Counted from the first letter of the stretch, positions 1-12,862 are shown. The stretch: DNA of 64,000 nt from Hygrophila difformis (GCA_030278955.1 JAOANR010000010.1:29204174-29268173); one strand, 5' to 3'. Notes: a model not told the origin generated them from the sequence alone. Translations and numbers: made by a program.

Positions 1-85
1 CAATCTCAATCGTAGGACCACTAACGAGGCAGTCCAAATAATGGGAGACCACTAACGAGGTAGTCTCAAAGATAATGATAGTATG
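1..85. repeat. LTR minisatellite (ACTAACGAGGC units), partial
   Basis: Three imperfect units of about 28-35 bp built on GACCACTAACGAGGCAGTC. The same array, with different copy numbers, sits at the equivalent place in the LTRs at 51985-52245, 55300-55375 and 62255-62455. Confidence 0.75.
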
Positions 86-2101
86 AAGATCGGCTCAGCC
101 TAGTGAACGGGATTTTTCGAAAGTTCGTATATCAAAGTTATCAAATGATCGATATCGCGTTTTCATAGTTCGAGTTTTCTCAAGTTCGAAAAATCCTATC
201 CGAGGCAGTTTACGCCTTTCTTAATTTAAAATTCGTTTTTCCTCCAAAAATTCTGAAACTTGGCCAGTAATTCAAAAACACACACACGAACAACTTTCAT
301 GTTTTAAGTTTTTGGAAATAAGGTTCCGAAGTGAGTTGAAATTTGAGTTTATTGCAAAGAATAATTTACGTCTTGAAAACTGTTTTCGTCACAGGTTCGT
401 GTAACGCCGATTAAAAATTCATTTCAAAACCAATCGATGTGAAATTTTTACAGTAACTACACGACACATTAAGGAACAACTTTCATGTTTTAAGTTTTTG
501 GAAATAATGAATTCTTGGTACTCAAAAATCATGTGCAACACACTGTATACTCATGGCCCTTAAAACGAATTCAAAACAGTTCTAAAAACTTGGCCGTTTG
601 ACATATCAAATGAACACCAAAATTCGTGAAACTTGGTAGGCATAATCTAGACACAACTATCTACAACTTTTGTTTAGAAATGCAAAGTTAAATCATTCGA
701 AAAATGGGTGAAAAACATGCATCAAGTTGAATGAAGGAATCTGTCACAGATTTAAATCGTTCGGTTTGAAACAGAAAGTTCATGGCGAAAATTGGGGTAG
801 CAAAACTTAATGTCAATGGCTGAAATTTGGACACAAGATAGATAAAGGTGTTAGGAACAACTTTTATGTTGAAAAATTTTCGGTTTGAATTCCCGAAGGT
901 CGAGTTTTTGGCGAGTCTTTAAAATTGGACGAAAATAGGGTTTTTGAAAACCGATTTTTGTTACAAGCCTATATCTCGAGATTTAAACAACAAACAACCG
1001 CAAAAATTTGTGAGTAAGGTGTTAACTTACTTAGAATGAGGATGGGGTCGCTGAAAAGGGTTCCCGGAGATCCTAGGGTCGCGACGAACGGCCAACTTCT
1101 CCGATCGCTTTTCGTTCGTTTTCCGGCGTGAAATCGTAGTAAAGGAAACGGGTTAGATTTTGAGTTTCTAAGTGTTATGGACGAACTAAAACATTAATCT
1201 ATGGCTTACCAAAGGTCTAGGAAGCAGAGGCCTCGTCCCGTTTGCCTCGTCGTCGCCGGAATACTCGCCGGAAAGTGGTCGGAGGGATTTTGGCTTGGAG
1301 AGGAGAATTTGAGAGGGTGAGGCTTTTGTTTTCTGTCCAATTGAGAATGAGGGCGCCCCAATCCGCCCTTAAGCCTTCCCCAAAGGCTGTGATCCGGTTG
1401 CCCTCGATAGGGATTGGATTTTTGGCAAGAAAATCGCCATGGAAGGAAAGTTTACACCTCCTGCACCTCTGGCGCGCTGGTGACGCGCACATAGGCCTTT
1501 GTCCGCGCGGAGCACGCGTGGTCTGCCCTGGAGTCGCGACTCCTCCGTCCGCGCGGTGGCCGCGCGGCGGCGCGCGGAGAGCGCGGGCCGGCCGGACCGG
1601 CCGGTTCGGCGGTCCACGTGGTCCGTCGGGTCTTTTCTTCTTTTCTCGATCGGGTTTCTATCCCCTACGTTTTCGGTTCGACTTTTCGGGTCATTTCTGG
1701 GGTTACGATTCCTTTCTAAATTTTATTTTGACTCCAATGAATTTCATATTTGAAATCAAGAATTCGTCGAGTTCGAATCCGTCGGCTTGAATTCGTCGTC
1801 CTGTGGCTCCCGTGCAATAATTTATCTAATTAAATTATTTCCGACTTCACGGGTTCTTGGAATTAAAATTCTTTTCCTTCTTGAATTTAATTCCAATTCT
1901 TTTGGGATTAATATATGGAATATCTTCGGGCTTCCTTTCCCTCTTTCATTCCATTTCGACTTGACCAAAATTTGGGTTCGAATTCTTTGAATTTATCGGT
2001 CACGCCATTTCCGAGCAATAATTTATTGTAATAAATTATTTTCTTCTCGGAAATAAATTTTATTTCGTTTCTTTGGGCGTTGTAAAAACCCCGGGTATTA
2101 C
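1..2101 (-). mobile_element. Ty3/gypsy LTR fragment, minus strand, cut by window start
   Basis: The right edge reads CCCCGGGTATTACA, the reverse complement of a gypsy LTR start (TGTAATACCC). The bases after it contain no polypurine tract, so 2101 is probably the outer edge of an element or of a solo LTR. About 1-1730 matches the LTRs of element H (55380-57000 and 62260-63790) block for block, including the tandem units at 1-85, the long AT-rich middle and the GC-rich stretch at 1490-1620. About 1740-2101 is unlike H and resembles the TGTAATACCC-type LTR at 46677-47005. A splice-donor-like site (minus strand, GTAAGCC, first base at 1209) follows a GC-rich exon-like block. The other end lies outside the window. 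Confidence 0.8.
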
Positions 2102-3263
2102 AGAAAGATGTACGCATGCAGCGCCATTGCACGCTGCTTTGTTTTGCTTTGGGAATAAAACATTGTTCACATGAAAAAAAAGTTTCAAAGCTCTATATGA
2201 AGTATAAATTTTCTTCCCTGGCATGTATTGCTTCGCCAAAAAAAAATGTATAAATTGAGTGCTTGTCAAAATCATACAACCAAGTCCGAATCTCCCAAAT
2301 ATGATTTGATTCATGTATAGCTCACTCACATTCACAAGGTAAATTAAAAAGTGTTCCACATATACATGATTCTTACTAACTCTTGTGTTTTCACTCAAAC
2401 ATGCATAACTTTGACAATTAAATCCAAATCCAGAAATTCCAAGTCATGTAAATCACAAAAATTTCCTTTAAGCTCATCATGCAAGGAACTCCCAAAGATT
2501 TCTATCAAAACAAATTTTGACTCTTTTTCGGGGCCTCTTTTCTTGCAAAAATGGCCCGAAAAATTATGACATTTCATAATTAAGCTCTCTCCCTCAAAAT
2601 CTTCTACCAAGCATTGGATAAAAATTATTTGAAACTTATCTAAGTACATCCACATTTAGGTCACAAGGCAAATTACAATCCAAATATGCAAAATTCTCAT
2701 CAAGTGTTAATTTATCAATCAAGTATGCACAACTTTGCCCTATGAGACCCAAATTCAGAAATGTAACTTATGCAAGTCACAAAAATTCACATAGAACTGC
2801 TCATGCAAGGCTCTCACAAAAAATCCCATGAATTCCAACTTTGACATGGTCCCGGGGACAATTCTCTTACAAAAATGGTTCGAAAAATAGTGAGAACTCA
2901 CATTAAAGCTCATTTCTTCTAAAGTACAAAAATTATTTGAAACTCATCCATGTCAACAAAAAGTCAAACAAAGTTTAAATTATTTGAAACTCATCCATGT
3001 CAACAAAAACAACACACATCACAAAACACAACCAACATTTACAACACATTGACCCATGCATCACTTTAGCTATCTCAAACATGCATCCAAGGTACTGAAT
3101 AAAGAACATATATACATACCAGTCATATTGTTCCAATCAAGCCTCTATCACATACAATCTTTAGTTTTTCTTATTGAGCAATAGGATCAACATTCATCAC
3201 CCAAACATCCTTCTCCTAAAGAGCAGCAGAAAATCCCCCAAGGTTTAAGTTCATATCCATAAT
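2102..3263. other. AT-rich flanking DNA, no gene seen
   Basis: No coding ORF or complete transposon is recognisable. It lies outside the nested stack and may be the oldest flank on the left side. Besides the diverged duplication listed separately, a short direct repeat (ATTATTTGAAACTCATCCAT) occurs at about 2933 and 2978. Confidence 0.5.
2398..2955. repeat. Diverged tandem duplication, about 325 bp period
   Basis: About 2398-2640 and 2725-2955 share an ordered series of words: ATGCA-AACTTTG, CAGAAAT, CACAAAAATT, CTCATGCAAGG, CAAAAATGG and CGAAAAAT. The copies differ by many substitutions and small gaps, so the duplication is old. No function is suggested. Confidence 0.55.
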
Positions 3264-3591
3264 CAGTGGCGGATCCAGGATTTTTTATTTGGTGGGTCGA
3301 ATATTATGAAGAGTAATAAACTAACTTTAACATCATGAATTCAATCAAAACTTTGTTACATTTTTTTAGACTTTGAAAAGTCGATGGATTTTTAGAAAAT
3401 CAATAAACTCTATGTAGAGTTGGCTGGTTTTATATACTTACATAATCCATTGATGGAGTCTTGAAATCAGTAGACTATTAAATACCTAAAGTTTCTTTTA
3501 ATTTTTTTTAAAATTTGTATAATACCTAAAAATTTGTAAAGATTTTTTTAAAACACGGATTAAATACCTAGTGAGTTTTAAAAAAAAAGTT

Positions 3592-3955
3592 AAAATCCAT
3601 ATTTTTTTTTGGAAGAGCCGAAGCCAGGGAAAAAATAAGAAAAATAGCAAAAAACAAAACATAAAGGAAAAACAAAGGATTTAGTATCTAGGAAAGCAAA
3701 CGCCTGAAGCGTCTGCCTCCAAATCGCCAAGTACCCAGTCCGGGGGAAACGCCCAACTGGTCAAGAAATCCTCCGTAGATGCACCATGTTTAGCCAGTGT
3801 ATCAGCCACCTTATTATCTTCTCTCAAAACATGAAAAATATTACAAACCTGAAACTGACGTCGTAAGTCCCTAATACGTGCCTCAAAGGCCGCAAAAGGA
3901 TGACAAGTATGAAGCACATCCAACAAACAAATCCATATTGAAAACACTAAAATGT
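3592..3955 (-). pseudogene. 5'-truncated LINE tail with RNase H (RVT_3-like) domain
   Basis: Minus-strand frame 3681-3947 encodes about 88 residues resembling the C-terminal half of the plant RNase H-like domain found at the end of many LINE polyproteins. The signature is a short block HVLREDNKVADTLAKHG, containing the usual xREDNxxAD residues before the final helix. On the minus strand the 3' side runs into a T-rich plus-strand stretch near 3592-3600, consistent with a poly(A) tail. No endonuclease or reverse transcriptase lies upstream, so only the 3' end was copied or kept. A domesticated RNase H-like gene fragment is a less likely alternative. Confidence 0.6.
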
Positions 3956-3995
3956 TAATAGAGTTGTGGATACTTTAAAGTATATATACCCGTAT

Positions 3996-4746
3996 ATCTC
4001 CATTTGGTTTGGAGGAATCTTAGATTATCAGTAGGAATGTGATTGCTGGGAATGTAAGATTACTAAGAATATGAGATTGTCGGGAATCTTAATTTTTTGT
4101 GTTTTAAGATTATTGTGTTTGGTTAGATCGGGAATCTCAGATTTCCATTTCTAACCAATTTACCATAATGTCCTTGAATTTTAATTGAACAAATTTATAA
4201 ATATGTCTTTTTGCTACAAAATAGTGATAATATTTAAACTGATTTATTTTTAAAAATATAAAAAAATCGTTATATATAATTTATTGTATGATAATTAGTA
4301 ATTTAATGTCATTAAATGCTTATTATTTTTATTTTTTATATAGAAGATAAATAAATTTTAAGCAAATATGAGAATATTTATTTAAAAAATACGTTTAGAT
4401 AATTTAAAATTTTTCAATTGATTTTTAAAATTAAATATCACATATTTATTATTTTTTAGAATACAAATATCTAAATGTATAAAATAAAAGAAGTATAAAA
4501 TGTAAGGGTATAAATGAAACATTAGTACAAAAGTAGGAGAAATTGAGGTGGTAATCTAAGAATACCTACCTCTTGGGTGGGAATGTGATTCCCACACATT
4601 CCCACCCAAAGTCCTCAACATTCCCACATCGGTGGGAATGTGACATTCCTACGTAAAAGATACCGCTAAACCAAACGCGTACATATGACATTCCCTACCA
4701 AGATTCCCAGTGGGAATTTTGGATGCCCCCAAACCAAACGCCCCCT
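3996..4746. mobile_element. MITE-like non-autonomous DNA element
   Basis: The left edge contains CATTTGGTTTGGAGGAATC. The right edge, read in reverse, contains GCGTTTGGTTTGGGGGCATC, giving inverted ends of the TTTGGTTTGGRGG type common in PIF/Harbinger or hAT MITEs. The body is AT-rich with many GGGAATGT and ATTCCCAC words in both orientations near 4020-4130 and 4565-4720, able to fold on itself. I could not settle the target duplication, so the superfamily is open. Confidence 0.45.
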
Positions 4747-4790
4747 TATATTATTTTGTCTTATATATACACATATTTATAATATAAAAA

Positions 4791-5010
4791 GGGGTAAATG
4801 TTAAAAAGGGCCATGACAAGGAGGCTATTCCACTTTTAGGCCATAACAAGTTGCAATTGTAAAAACAGGCGATAACAAACACAGTTTGACAAAATTTAGG
4901 CCATAGTACCTATTTGAAATTAATAAATGACCCCAACAACTTTTCTTTCTTTCATTTTAACCCCAAGAAAGTTTGACTTTATTTACTTTAATCCTTTCTC
5001 AATATACTTA
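4791..5010 (+). repeat. M1 left terminal inverted repeat
   Basis: Pairs with the minus strand of about 53630-53841. Shared ordered words are AAGGAGGC, TTTAGGCCAT, GGC(C/G)ATAACAAAC and TGACCCCA. Identity looks roughly 65-75% by eye. Confidence 0.65.
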
Positions 5011-5050
5011 ATTTTTCGTTATATAAATGACACTCAACGCGCTTGAAAAT

Positions 5051-5062
5051 TGGTATCAGAGC
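5051..5062 (+). promoter_or_regulatory. tRNA-Met primer-binding site of the pararetrovirus
   Basis: TGGTATCAGAGC, complementary to the 3' end of plant initiator tRNA-Met, the standard minus-strand primer site and map origin of caulimovirids. The integrated copy opens almost exactly here. Confidence 0.85.
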
Positions 5063-5263
5063 CTAGGTTTTATTGAAGAACATATTAATTATATTATTTA
5101 TAATATTTTATTTCTTAATGGAGAAGATTTAATTATTTCATGGATTCAATTAATTTGAAACCAACAAGTTATTTCCAAATTTTAGAAATAAAAAATAGAA
5201 ATTTCCCAATGAAATTCTTGAACTTGTCTATAAGACAAGATTTGATTGAAAGTAATTTCTTTC

Positions 5264-5553
5264 ATGAAAATGAGAGGAACCGACTGGAAAGAAATTGATC
5301 CGGATAGCTCTAAGTTCTCACAAGACTTAAGAGAAATCCAAAAGACGATTCAAGATTATGGTAACCTGGTATTAATTTACCTGGAAAAATAGATAACTTG
5401 AATCAATCAACAGAGGAGATCTTGAAATTATTTCAAGATCTAAAGAAAGAGATTTTAAATCTGGAATTTGATATTTCGGATATCAAGAAAAGGCATAAGG
5501 ATATTCCTGGATCTTCCAAAAATAACCAAGCCAATATTAGAGAAGCATTCTGA
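5264..5553 (+). pseudogene. Pararetroviral ORF1 remnant, coiled-coil protein
   Basis: An ATG at 5264 opens a frame with a charged N-terminus and a heptad-like stretch, stopping near 5391. A second frame continues to 5553 with leucines and isoleucines spaced as in a coiled coil, ending in a short basic tail. At least one frameshift therefore divides it. Position and character fit the small first ORF of solendo- and cavemovirus-like genomes or a virion-associated protein. No catalytic motif is visible and I cannot name it further. Confidence 0.5.
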
Positions 5554-5639
5554 CCCGTACAAGCTTTACATCAAAAGGGTAAAGCAACTATGGTTCCAAA
5601 GCAGAAATCACAAGAAGAGCTTATGATCGATCTCCTGAA

Positions 5640-7075
5640 AACAGTCGAATGAGTGTTTCCAGGGCAGATCTATCAGATCTACAAGAATTAGCAAAATCAT
5701 TTTCCCAACTTGGGATTATGGATCTGGTTAATGATTAGGTTATGCGGAAGAATCAGGATCCAACGTGAGCCACGATGGACCGCCTGATGTCCCAATGAGA
5801 GAAAGTACAGACTTTCACATGAACAGGTATCCTGAGGTGCATCTCAATGCAAGACGAAACCCAGGACGGAACCCGAGTAGAGCACCAGAATCCACACCGT
5901 GGGCCAATACAATGTTACAACCATTAAATCCATATGGCATAACACTGAACCTCGATGTTATCGACTTCCGAAACATCGAAGATCTGATCGACGAATGGGT
6001 AGCTTCAATGAAGATTGCAGCAACCACTCTGGATCTCGATAAAGAAAACTTTGTCTTATTAATAGAGCTAAGTCTCGAAGGATCGGCAAAGTTAGGCTGG
6101 AAAAACTCCACGACGGCTCTAAAGGAGCAAATACTTGAAGGAGAATCCAAAAGCACAATCTGCGAAAGATTTGGTCTCTTATTCAAAACCAATTTTGTAG
6201 GAGATGGTTATTTTGAAGAACAGAAAACCGAAAAAATCAAAGTCTATACCCAAGCACTGTTGGGTATGGAGTTAAGAAGTATTTGCGCAGTAGACGAATA
6301 TATCTACTGGTTTCGTAAATACTATTTTCGGAGTAAGATGACAGCTGAAGTAGCATGTCCCATGTTCTTTGCAAAGATCTGCAACCCATGGAGAGAGATG
6401 TTGATTCAATCGTACACAGTACCCCCTGGTACAGTAGACTCAATAGCCCGGAGAATGTCCTTATTAAAGGATAAGCTCAGAGAATTGTGTCAACAGGCAG
6501 CAGCCCAAAAGAACATCAAGAGACTAAGAGGTAAAATAAAAAGAACCCCTCTTTGCTGTGAAAATAACGATTTTCTAACCATTATAGGAGAATCAGAAGA
6601 AAAGAGGAGAAAGAAGAAGAGTCGAGGCTCATACAGTAGGAGTTTCAGAAGACCTCCATTCCGAAGAAGAAGAGCATGGTGGTCCAAGGGCAAGGCCAGA
6701 TTATACAAAACTGGACAAAGAACGGGAACGACGAAGAGTTCATCCCAAGGTTCAACGAGCTCAGCAGCAAGGAGCACGGGGAGAACGACGTCCAAGAGAA
6801 CATTCAGACGAGCCCATACCCGAGCCAACGAAGGTTTCAAGGACTGAAACTATTGGAAGTGTGGAGCCAGAGGTCATATCTCACCCGATTGCCCTCAGAA
6901 TCGTGAGATACGAATGTACGAAGCCACGGAAGATATCGTGGAAGCAGTCTACCATGGAAAGCTGGTACCAGTCTATCAGTTTGAGGACATCCCCTCGGAT
7001 GAAAGCATCTACGAGGAAGAATTAAGAAATGGCTCAGACTCATATTCAGATGGATCTTCAACCGAGTCTAACTGA
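5640..7075 (+). pseudogene. Caulimovirid coat protein with zinc knuckle, disrupted
   Basis: The longest frame, 5765-6847, carries a helical capsid-like core followed by a very basic Lys/Arg-rich segment at about residues 250-340, typical of caulimovirid coat proteins that bind nucleic acid. A short in-frame piece near 5640-5735 may be the N-terminus. After a frameshift at about 6840 the chain continues with a CCHC knuckle (KCGARGHISPDC), whose first cysteine codon now reads Tyr. A Ser/Glu/Asp-rich acidic tail ends at TGA 7073-7075. Basic segment, knuckle and acidic tail together identify the protein, which in life packages the genome in icosahedral particles. The movement protein follows about 50 bp later. 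Confidence 0.75.
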
Positions 7076-7124
7076 AGAAGACAGGATTTAGACCACTGAA
7101 AACCTGTCTGGATTCTTTTCAAGG

Positions 7125-8276
7125 ATGACGATCTCGAATCGAACCAAGGAAAGAATAATGCGACAAGATTCCAACCTCAGCCCATATGACGGATTCAGAA
7201 TTGGCGGGATTGGACGAGTTCTTAACCAGATGGGACTCAACCAGAGAAGACATAACATCATCTACAAAGTAAGTGCAGGTGAGTTTGCAATTCCTATGGA
7301 ACTTACTTGTAATGTTATGGATATGCAATTAATTCCTAAAGAAGAAATTCTTGAGGAATTAAGCCGAATGAAGGAAGAAATCGCCATCACTATGAAATGG
7401 ATCCACATAGGGGCCATTGAAGTAGTAATTAAGGCAACCTTCAAAGAAGGCATTGATTCTGAATTACATCTATCAGTCACTGATAGAAGAATCAATAACC
7501 TTAGAGATGGTCTACTTGGAACTATGGTAGGAAATTTATATGCTGGGAAGTTAATGTTTGACATACATCCCAGAATTTCCTATAACTTAGCTGACCAAGA
7601 TTTTAGTAGAGTTCTAACCCTTCATCAGGATTTTAGAAGAAAAGATCTGATGAAAGAAGGGAATAGGCCATATTCTATAACTTATAGAATCTCTTATGCA
7701 CTTTCCAATAGTCATCATTCTGACTTATTTCTCAGGAAAGAATATATAGAAATTCCTAGAATTTTCAAGGAATTTGCTAAAGTCATGACTCCAAATCCTA
7801 CCCAGATTCCAAGGTTATGAGGAGTAGACATACAGATAACAGATCATCCAATTCTAGACTGATCAACGAGTGCTAGAATTGAGTACGCAAGCCGTATGTC
7901 TTTTTCGGAAGACGGAATTATGGCATATAAAGGGAAGGAGTTCATCAAAGATCTAACTCCTCAATCCATTGGGGTAGATAATATAAAGATTAAATGCCCT
8001 GAAGGATGGAAAGAGATACGAGTAATATTTAACATCACTGAAAAGATTAACCGTTTTCCATGTGATGACTTATACTATTTGCAGCAGCCATCAATTGGAA
8101 CCTATGAAGGAACAATTGAAATTGCAGGACACGAGATTAGAGTCTTAGGCACCGCCGGAAAAGACAATGGTGTTATGATTTTGGGATTAAGTTTTCTCGA
8201 AAATCATAAACCATGGGTAAGAAAGGATAATGGTATAGAATTTAATCTGAAGGGTCACACCATCAGAATTAAATGA
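7125..8276 (+). pseudogene. Caulimovirid movement protein (30K superfamily), two in-frame stops
   Basis: Frame 7125-7820 contains the conserved 30K-type core of caulimovirid movement proteins. Visible features are the GAIEVVIKATF strand, an invariant Asp shortly after, DRRI, and the GLLGTMVGNLYAGKLMF block. The same frame continues to 8276 after TGA codons at 7818 and about 7860, giving the C-terminal region with a GTYEGTIEIAG strand. Such proteins open plasmodesmata for cell-to-cell spread. The terminal TGA overlaps the next ORF's start codon (ATGA at 8273), a coupling arrangement known in this family. In the ancestor this was probably fused to, or in one transcript unit with, the coat region. 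Confidence 0.75.
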
Positions 8277-10263
8277 CAAGTCCATTCTCCATTTATATCT
8301 CAGTAGGAATAATATATGAAGAATACAAGTCAGAATTTTTCGCAGCTTATATTGATTCAGGATCAGGTATTTGCACGGCAAAACCAGGAGTTTTCCCTAG
8401 CGAAACTATGGAATCATTACCCATTATTGCAGGAAGAGATTTTTCCCAAAAAATCTTAGTACTAAATAAGGGTATTCGACGGGCCAATATCATGATTGGA
8501 GGAGCTTTTGGTACACCTTGGTATAAGGTAAAAATGCCTCCTATTTACTTTCATGATACAGGAGCGGATATTTTGTTAGGGAATAATTTCATACAATCCT
8601 TTACAAAATATGTTCAAGATAACAAAAGAAATTTGTTAATATTTACCACAAGTTGTGGAAATGTGATACAGGTGTTGCGCAGAGAAGAGGCATTCAACAG
8701 GTTAATGCCTATATCATTTCGCAGCAAACGTGGTGATAATGATGCCAAACTAACCCATCCAAAAATGGAGGATAAAAGAAAGTTTGGTAAGGCTTTGTTG
8801 TGTTTTAGACAACAAGGATTCGATGAAGCTTCTATTGAGGAAATTATAAACCTCAAAGAAGCAATGCAGGAATGAAGTCATTAAATATAACTTCATTAGA
8901 CATTGATGGGGAAACCAAATTGTCCCTCGAAAATGTCAAAAGACTTATCCAGAGAAACTTTAACGAGGATCCTCTGGCATGGTGGGATAAAAACAAGATC
9001 GAAGCTACTCTACAGGTAAAAGAACAATATAAATATGAGTATGTTCGATCTTAAACTCATTGAGCCTGGAGTCTCAGCTTATAGTAGCCCTGGATTCTTG
9101 GTAAGAAATCGTGGTGAAATAAAAAGAGGTAAACCCAGGTTGGTAATAAACTATCAAGGTATTAATAAAATAATACAGTTTGATGGTTATTACATTCCGA
9201 GTAGAGAACACTTAATTGATTGCATCAAAGGTGCTAAAGTGTTTTCTAAATTTGATTGCAAATCTGGTTTCTATCAGATTAAGATGGAGAATGAGTCGAA
9301 GAAATTCACAACACTCTCCACCCCACAAGGTAATATATTTGGAATGTTATGCCAATGGGGCTTTCCAATGCCCCTCAGGTATTCCAAAGAAAGATGGATA
9401 ATCTATTTAAGGATTATCTAGAGTTCATGTTCGTCTACATAGATGACATTCTAATTGCATCTCGAAATATTAGAGAACATATTAAACATCTTGAAATATT
9501 TTCAGATGCATGTCACAAGGAAAGTCTTGTTCTCTCTGAGAAAAAGGCTACTATCGCGGCTAATAAAATTGAATTCTTAGGAGTTCAAATTGATGAAGCA
9601 GGGATAGAGTTACAGGAACACATTGTGGAGAAAATCCGCAATTTTCCTGACATATTAAAAGACAAGAAACAACTTCAGAGTTTCTTGGGAGTTGTAAATT
9701 TTGCAGGCATGTTTATAAAAGACCTTGCAAAATATGGAAAGGATTTTAGACCACTCCTGAAAGAGACTGAAAGCTCTAGATGGAAATGGGAAGAAATCAA
9801 TACCAAGTGAATTCGTGAACTAAAGCAAGTCTGCAATAGCTTGCCAAAACTCGCGATACCTCAAGATGAGGATGAGCTGGTAGTCTACACAGACGCCAAT
9901 GATTTTCGATGGGCAGGAGTGCTCATGAGAAAAACAACTACGGGTCAAGAACCCTGTAGATACACATGAGGGTTGTTCACTGAACAACAAGCCAAACTCT
10001 GACACATTAATGAAAAGGAATTCTTTGCAGTATGGAAAACATTTAAAAAATGGCCTTTATTCTTACTTGCAAAGAAATTTTTATTAAAAGTTGATAATAC
10101 TAATGTTAGAGCTTTTCTGAAAAATAAACTTGAATCAAAAATTGAAAAAGCTCGTATTATCAGATGGCAAGCTGAATGTCAATATTATACTTATGATATT
10201 GATGTTATAAAATCTCATGAAAATGTTCTTGCAGATTTCTTGACGAGAGATGGAAGCATTTGA
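8273..10263 (+). pseudogene. Caulimovirid protease - reverse transcriptase - RNase H, disrupted
   Basis: Frame 8273-8875 has an aspartic protease site (YIDSGSG) at about residue 27 and a second LLGNNF-type strand. RT then runs through frames 8872-9054, 9035-9421 and 9349-9810, so at least three frameshifts occur, near 8872, 9040 and 9350. RT motifs seen are PRLVINY, FSKFDCKSGF, a GLSNAP block and the catalytic YIDDIL. RNase H follows at about 9870-10260 (YTDAND, NEKE, VLADFL), broken by TGA at 9808, 9967 and 10000. The protein would copy the viral pregenome into DNA. This copy cannot make it. Confidence 0.85.
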
Positions 10264-11199
10264 AGCTGATTCCATCATTACGAGATTCAGGCACCTCAGA
10301 GAAAACCTAGAGGAGCTATCAAAGCATTTTGGACAGCTCGAGATCAATGCACAAGCAGCTGGCCAAATACAACAGAGCGATGTGGACATGGTCCGCAACA
10401 ATATACGAACCTCCCATATAGCAATGACAGCACTATGGGAAACAATATTAGAGCCAATCAGGAAAGCGTCAGCCTCCCTGGTAAACAAAGAGAAAAGTGC
10501 CCAAAAAGCTAAAGTGGTCACATATGAAGAAGCAAATTCAAGCACTGCTTCAAAGGAACCATTGTCGGATACTGACAAAAATATTGAGCAAGAGGAAAGT
10601 CACATTTCCGAAAGCTCAAGTCAACTGTAATACCCGAGAATTTTGCAACATAAAATAAAACAATATTTAAACAAATAAACAATAAATACAATAAATAAAA
10701 TAAATAGATAAATCCAGCAAATAAATAAATAAAGATAAGGAAATGAGAAATGAGATTTAACTCAAAAAGGAATTAAAGGAATTTAATTACATAAAAAGAA
10801 TTATTAAAGGTAAGTAAATTGTACATCGAAACCCGACATCAATGAACTCGAGAATTCGAGTCCAAACATCCAATTAGACCCGAGTAAAAATTTAGAGAGA
10901 AAGTAGAAACCCGAAGATACCCCGGAAATCGGAATTCGGGAGCATAGAGGGATAGAAACCCGAAAGAGAGGCGGAAAAGCACGACGGATCGCACGACCCG
11001 CCCGGACCAAAGTCCAGGCGAAGTCGGCGCGGTGGCCGCGCGGTCAATAGGCATAGGGCGCGCCACGACCGCGCCACGCGACAGATTCGCCCGTTGCGTG
11101 AATCTCTCGCCTGAACGCGGATTTTTCGACTTTCGGTTGAACGTCTCTCGACCCAAGACCCTTGGGGTCAGATTTTGGACGCCCTAGGTCTTAGATATC

Positions 11200-11207
11200 T
11201 ATAAATA
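11200..11207 (+). promoter_or_regulatory. TATA box of the G1 5' LTR
   Basis: TATAAATA in a CCTAGG-flanked block. Transcription would begin about 30 bp downstream. The copy in the 3' LTR is at 19714-19721. Confidence 0.7.
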
Positions 11208-11523
11208 AGACCTCCTAGGAGCCCCGAATACTTTTACAAAACCCTACAACTTTTTACACATTCGAAACCCTAAATCCGGAGTCGTCGGAGGCACGAAACC
11301 AAGACGAACGCTGTTGGACGAAAATTCTAAGATCTCCATAGTCGTGGTTAGTCTCGATCCAATCCTTGTTCAATAAACGATTCGAATACGAATCCTAATC
11401 TTCTTCTTTTCTCTTCTACACCTCGTATTGGATCTAGATCGTAGAACCCGGCGAACGGAGAGGAGAAACGGTGGACTGGAAGCCATGCCTTCGAATAGAC
11501 GATCCCGGACGTTCTTAAACTCT

Positions 11524-12862
11524 GTAAGTTAACTCTTACATGGTTTTGGGATGAATTAAAACATTCAAAACTAAAAGATTAACAAGAAATCGAAAATCTG
11601 TCAACTTTTGCTTTCTACCGACGCAACAGTTTTGATGAATTTGTCCGAACCGTAAAACGAACTCAAACGGAAAAACTTAAAACACGAAAAACATTCCTAA
11701 GGCTTAGATCTATCTACTATAAATTTTTGAGAATTTTTAGAGATGAATTGTTATGTGAAAACCAACCGAAAACGAACTGCTTACATCTAGATCTTGAAAT
11801 CCTGAACAGAACTTAGGAATGATTTTGATCACGTTTTTGACATAGGATCTAGACTGTTTTAGATCTTTGGCCAAACATGAAAGTTGTAGATAATTGTCTT
11901 AGGATGATCTCTGTAAAATTTCATCAAATTTGGAGTTGAATTGCTATGGTAGAATTCGAAATCTTTAAACTGTGGTACATTAAATTCGGACAGAAGTATT
12001 CTTCTACGAAAATTGATGATTTGGACCTGTTTAGGTACCTCGGATTGAAAAAGTTAAAACACGAAAGTTGTAGATCTCGACGTTTCGGAGTCAGTCGTGA
12101 AATTTTGGAATTTTTGGAATTAAATCTGATTTTAGACGTATTTTAGAGTAAACTGTGGTTTACCGGAAACAAAATCTTGAAATCTTGTTGAAACATGGAA
12201 TTAACCTTTAGGGTTGAAATGAGTTGAGATATTATTTTTAAATGAATACAATTGAAGTCAGATTTTTAAAACTAAATCCCCTTACAAACTTGATAAATTA
12301 AAATTAGGGGTGAGTGCTCTGCAGGGTGCCCCCTAACTGCTTCACTTCGTGCCGTAATGGACGATGGTGACCCCGCGCGCTAAACTTGAGATATGATATT
12401 GCCTAAACGGCGAAATATAGAGCCTACACTCTCGAGAATATCCACATGGGTTTCCCGAGGCTCCGGAGTGGTACTGGGTATGGCTGATACGGTTGCGGCC
12501 GCCGGGCTACCGGCTAAACTTGTTGACATCGCGATGCTATCGTGAAACTTTGAAATACCAAATCGGGGATGTAATGGGGATATTAAATTAAATTAAATTA
12601 AATTAAATTATGTTTGATGTCCAATTAAATTATTTAAATGTTTTGCTTAAATTATGGCTATTATTCTAAGTCATGCTAAATGTGTTGTTAAATGGAGCCC
12701 TGAAACAAATTATGCTATCGGTTATATTAAATTAAATATTATGTTATTATCATGCTTTTATTAAATTATTAAAGTTAATGGTTTTTAAACCCTACGATCA
12801 TGCATATGTTAACTTACTCAGCAAGTTTGCTGACCAAAACCGTTTTACTCCTTTTCTTACAG
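11524..12862 (+). other. Predicted intron inside the G1 LTR
   Basis: Donor GTAAGTTAAC at 11524 and acceptor CTTTTCTTACAG ending at 12862, with a T-rich tract. The first exon (about 11230-11523) is exon-like in base composition and the interval is AT-rich. The downstream exon starts AATATGTGGAATGAG, nearly the same as after the acceptor in H (AGTATGTCGAGTGAC). Conservation of both edges in diverged LTRs supports real splicing, but no transcript was seen. Confidence 0.5.

Noticed and set aside
7818..10002. TGA stops as a sign of codon reassignment
   Set aside because: Other frames are also broken by indels, and TGA serves as a normal end elsewhere; decay explains it.
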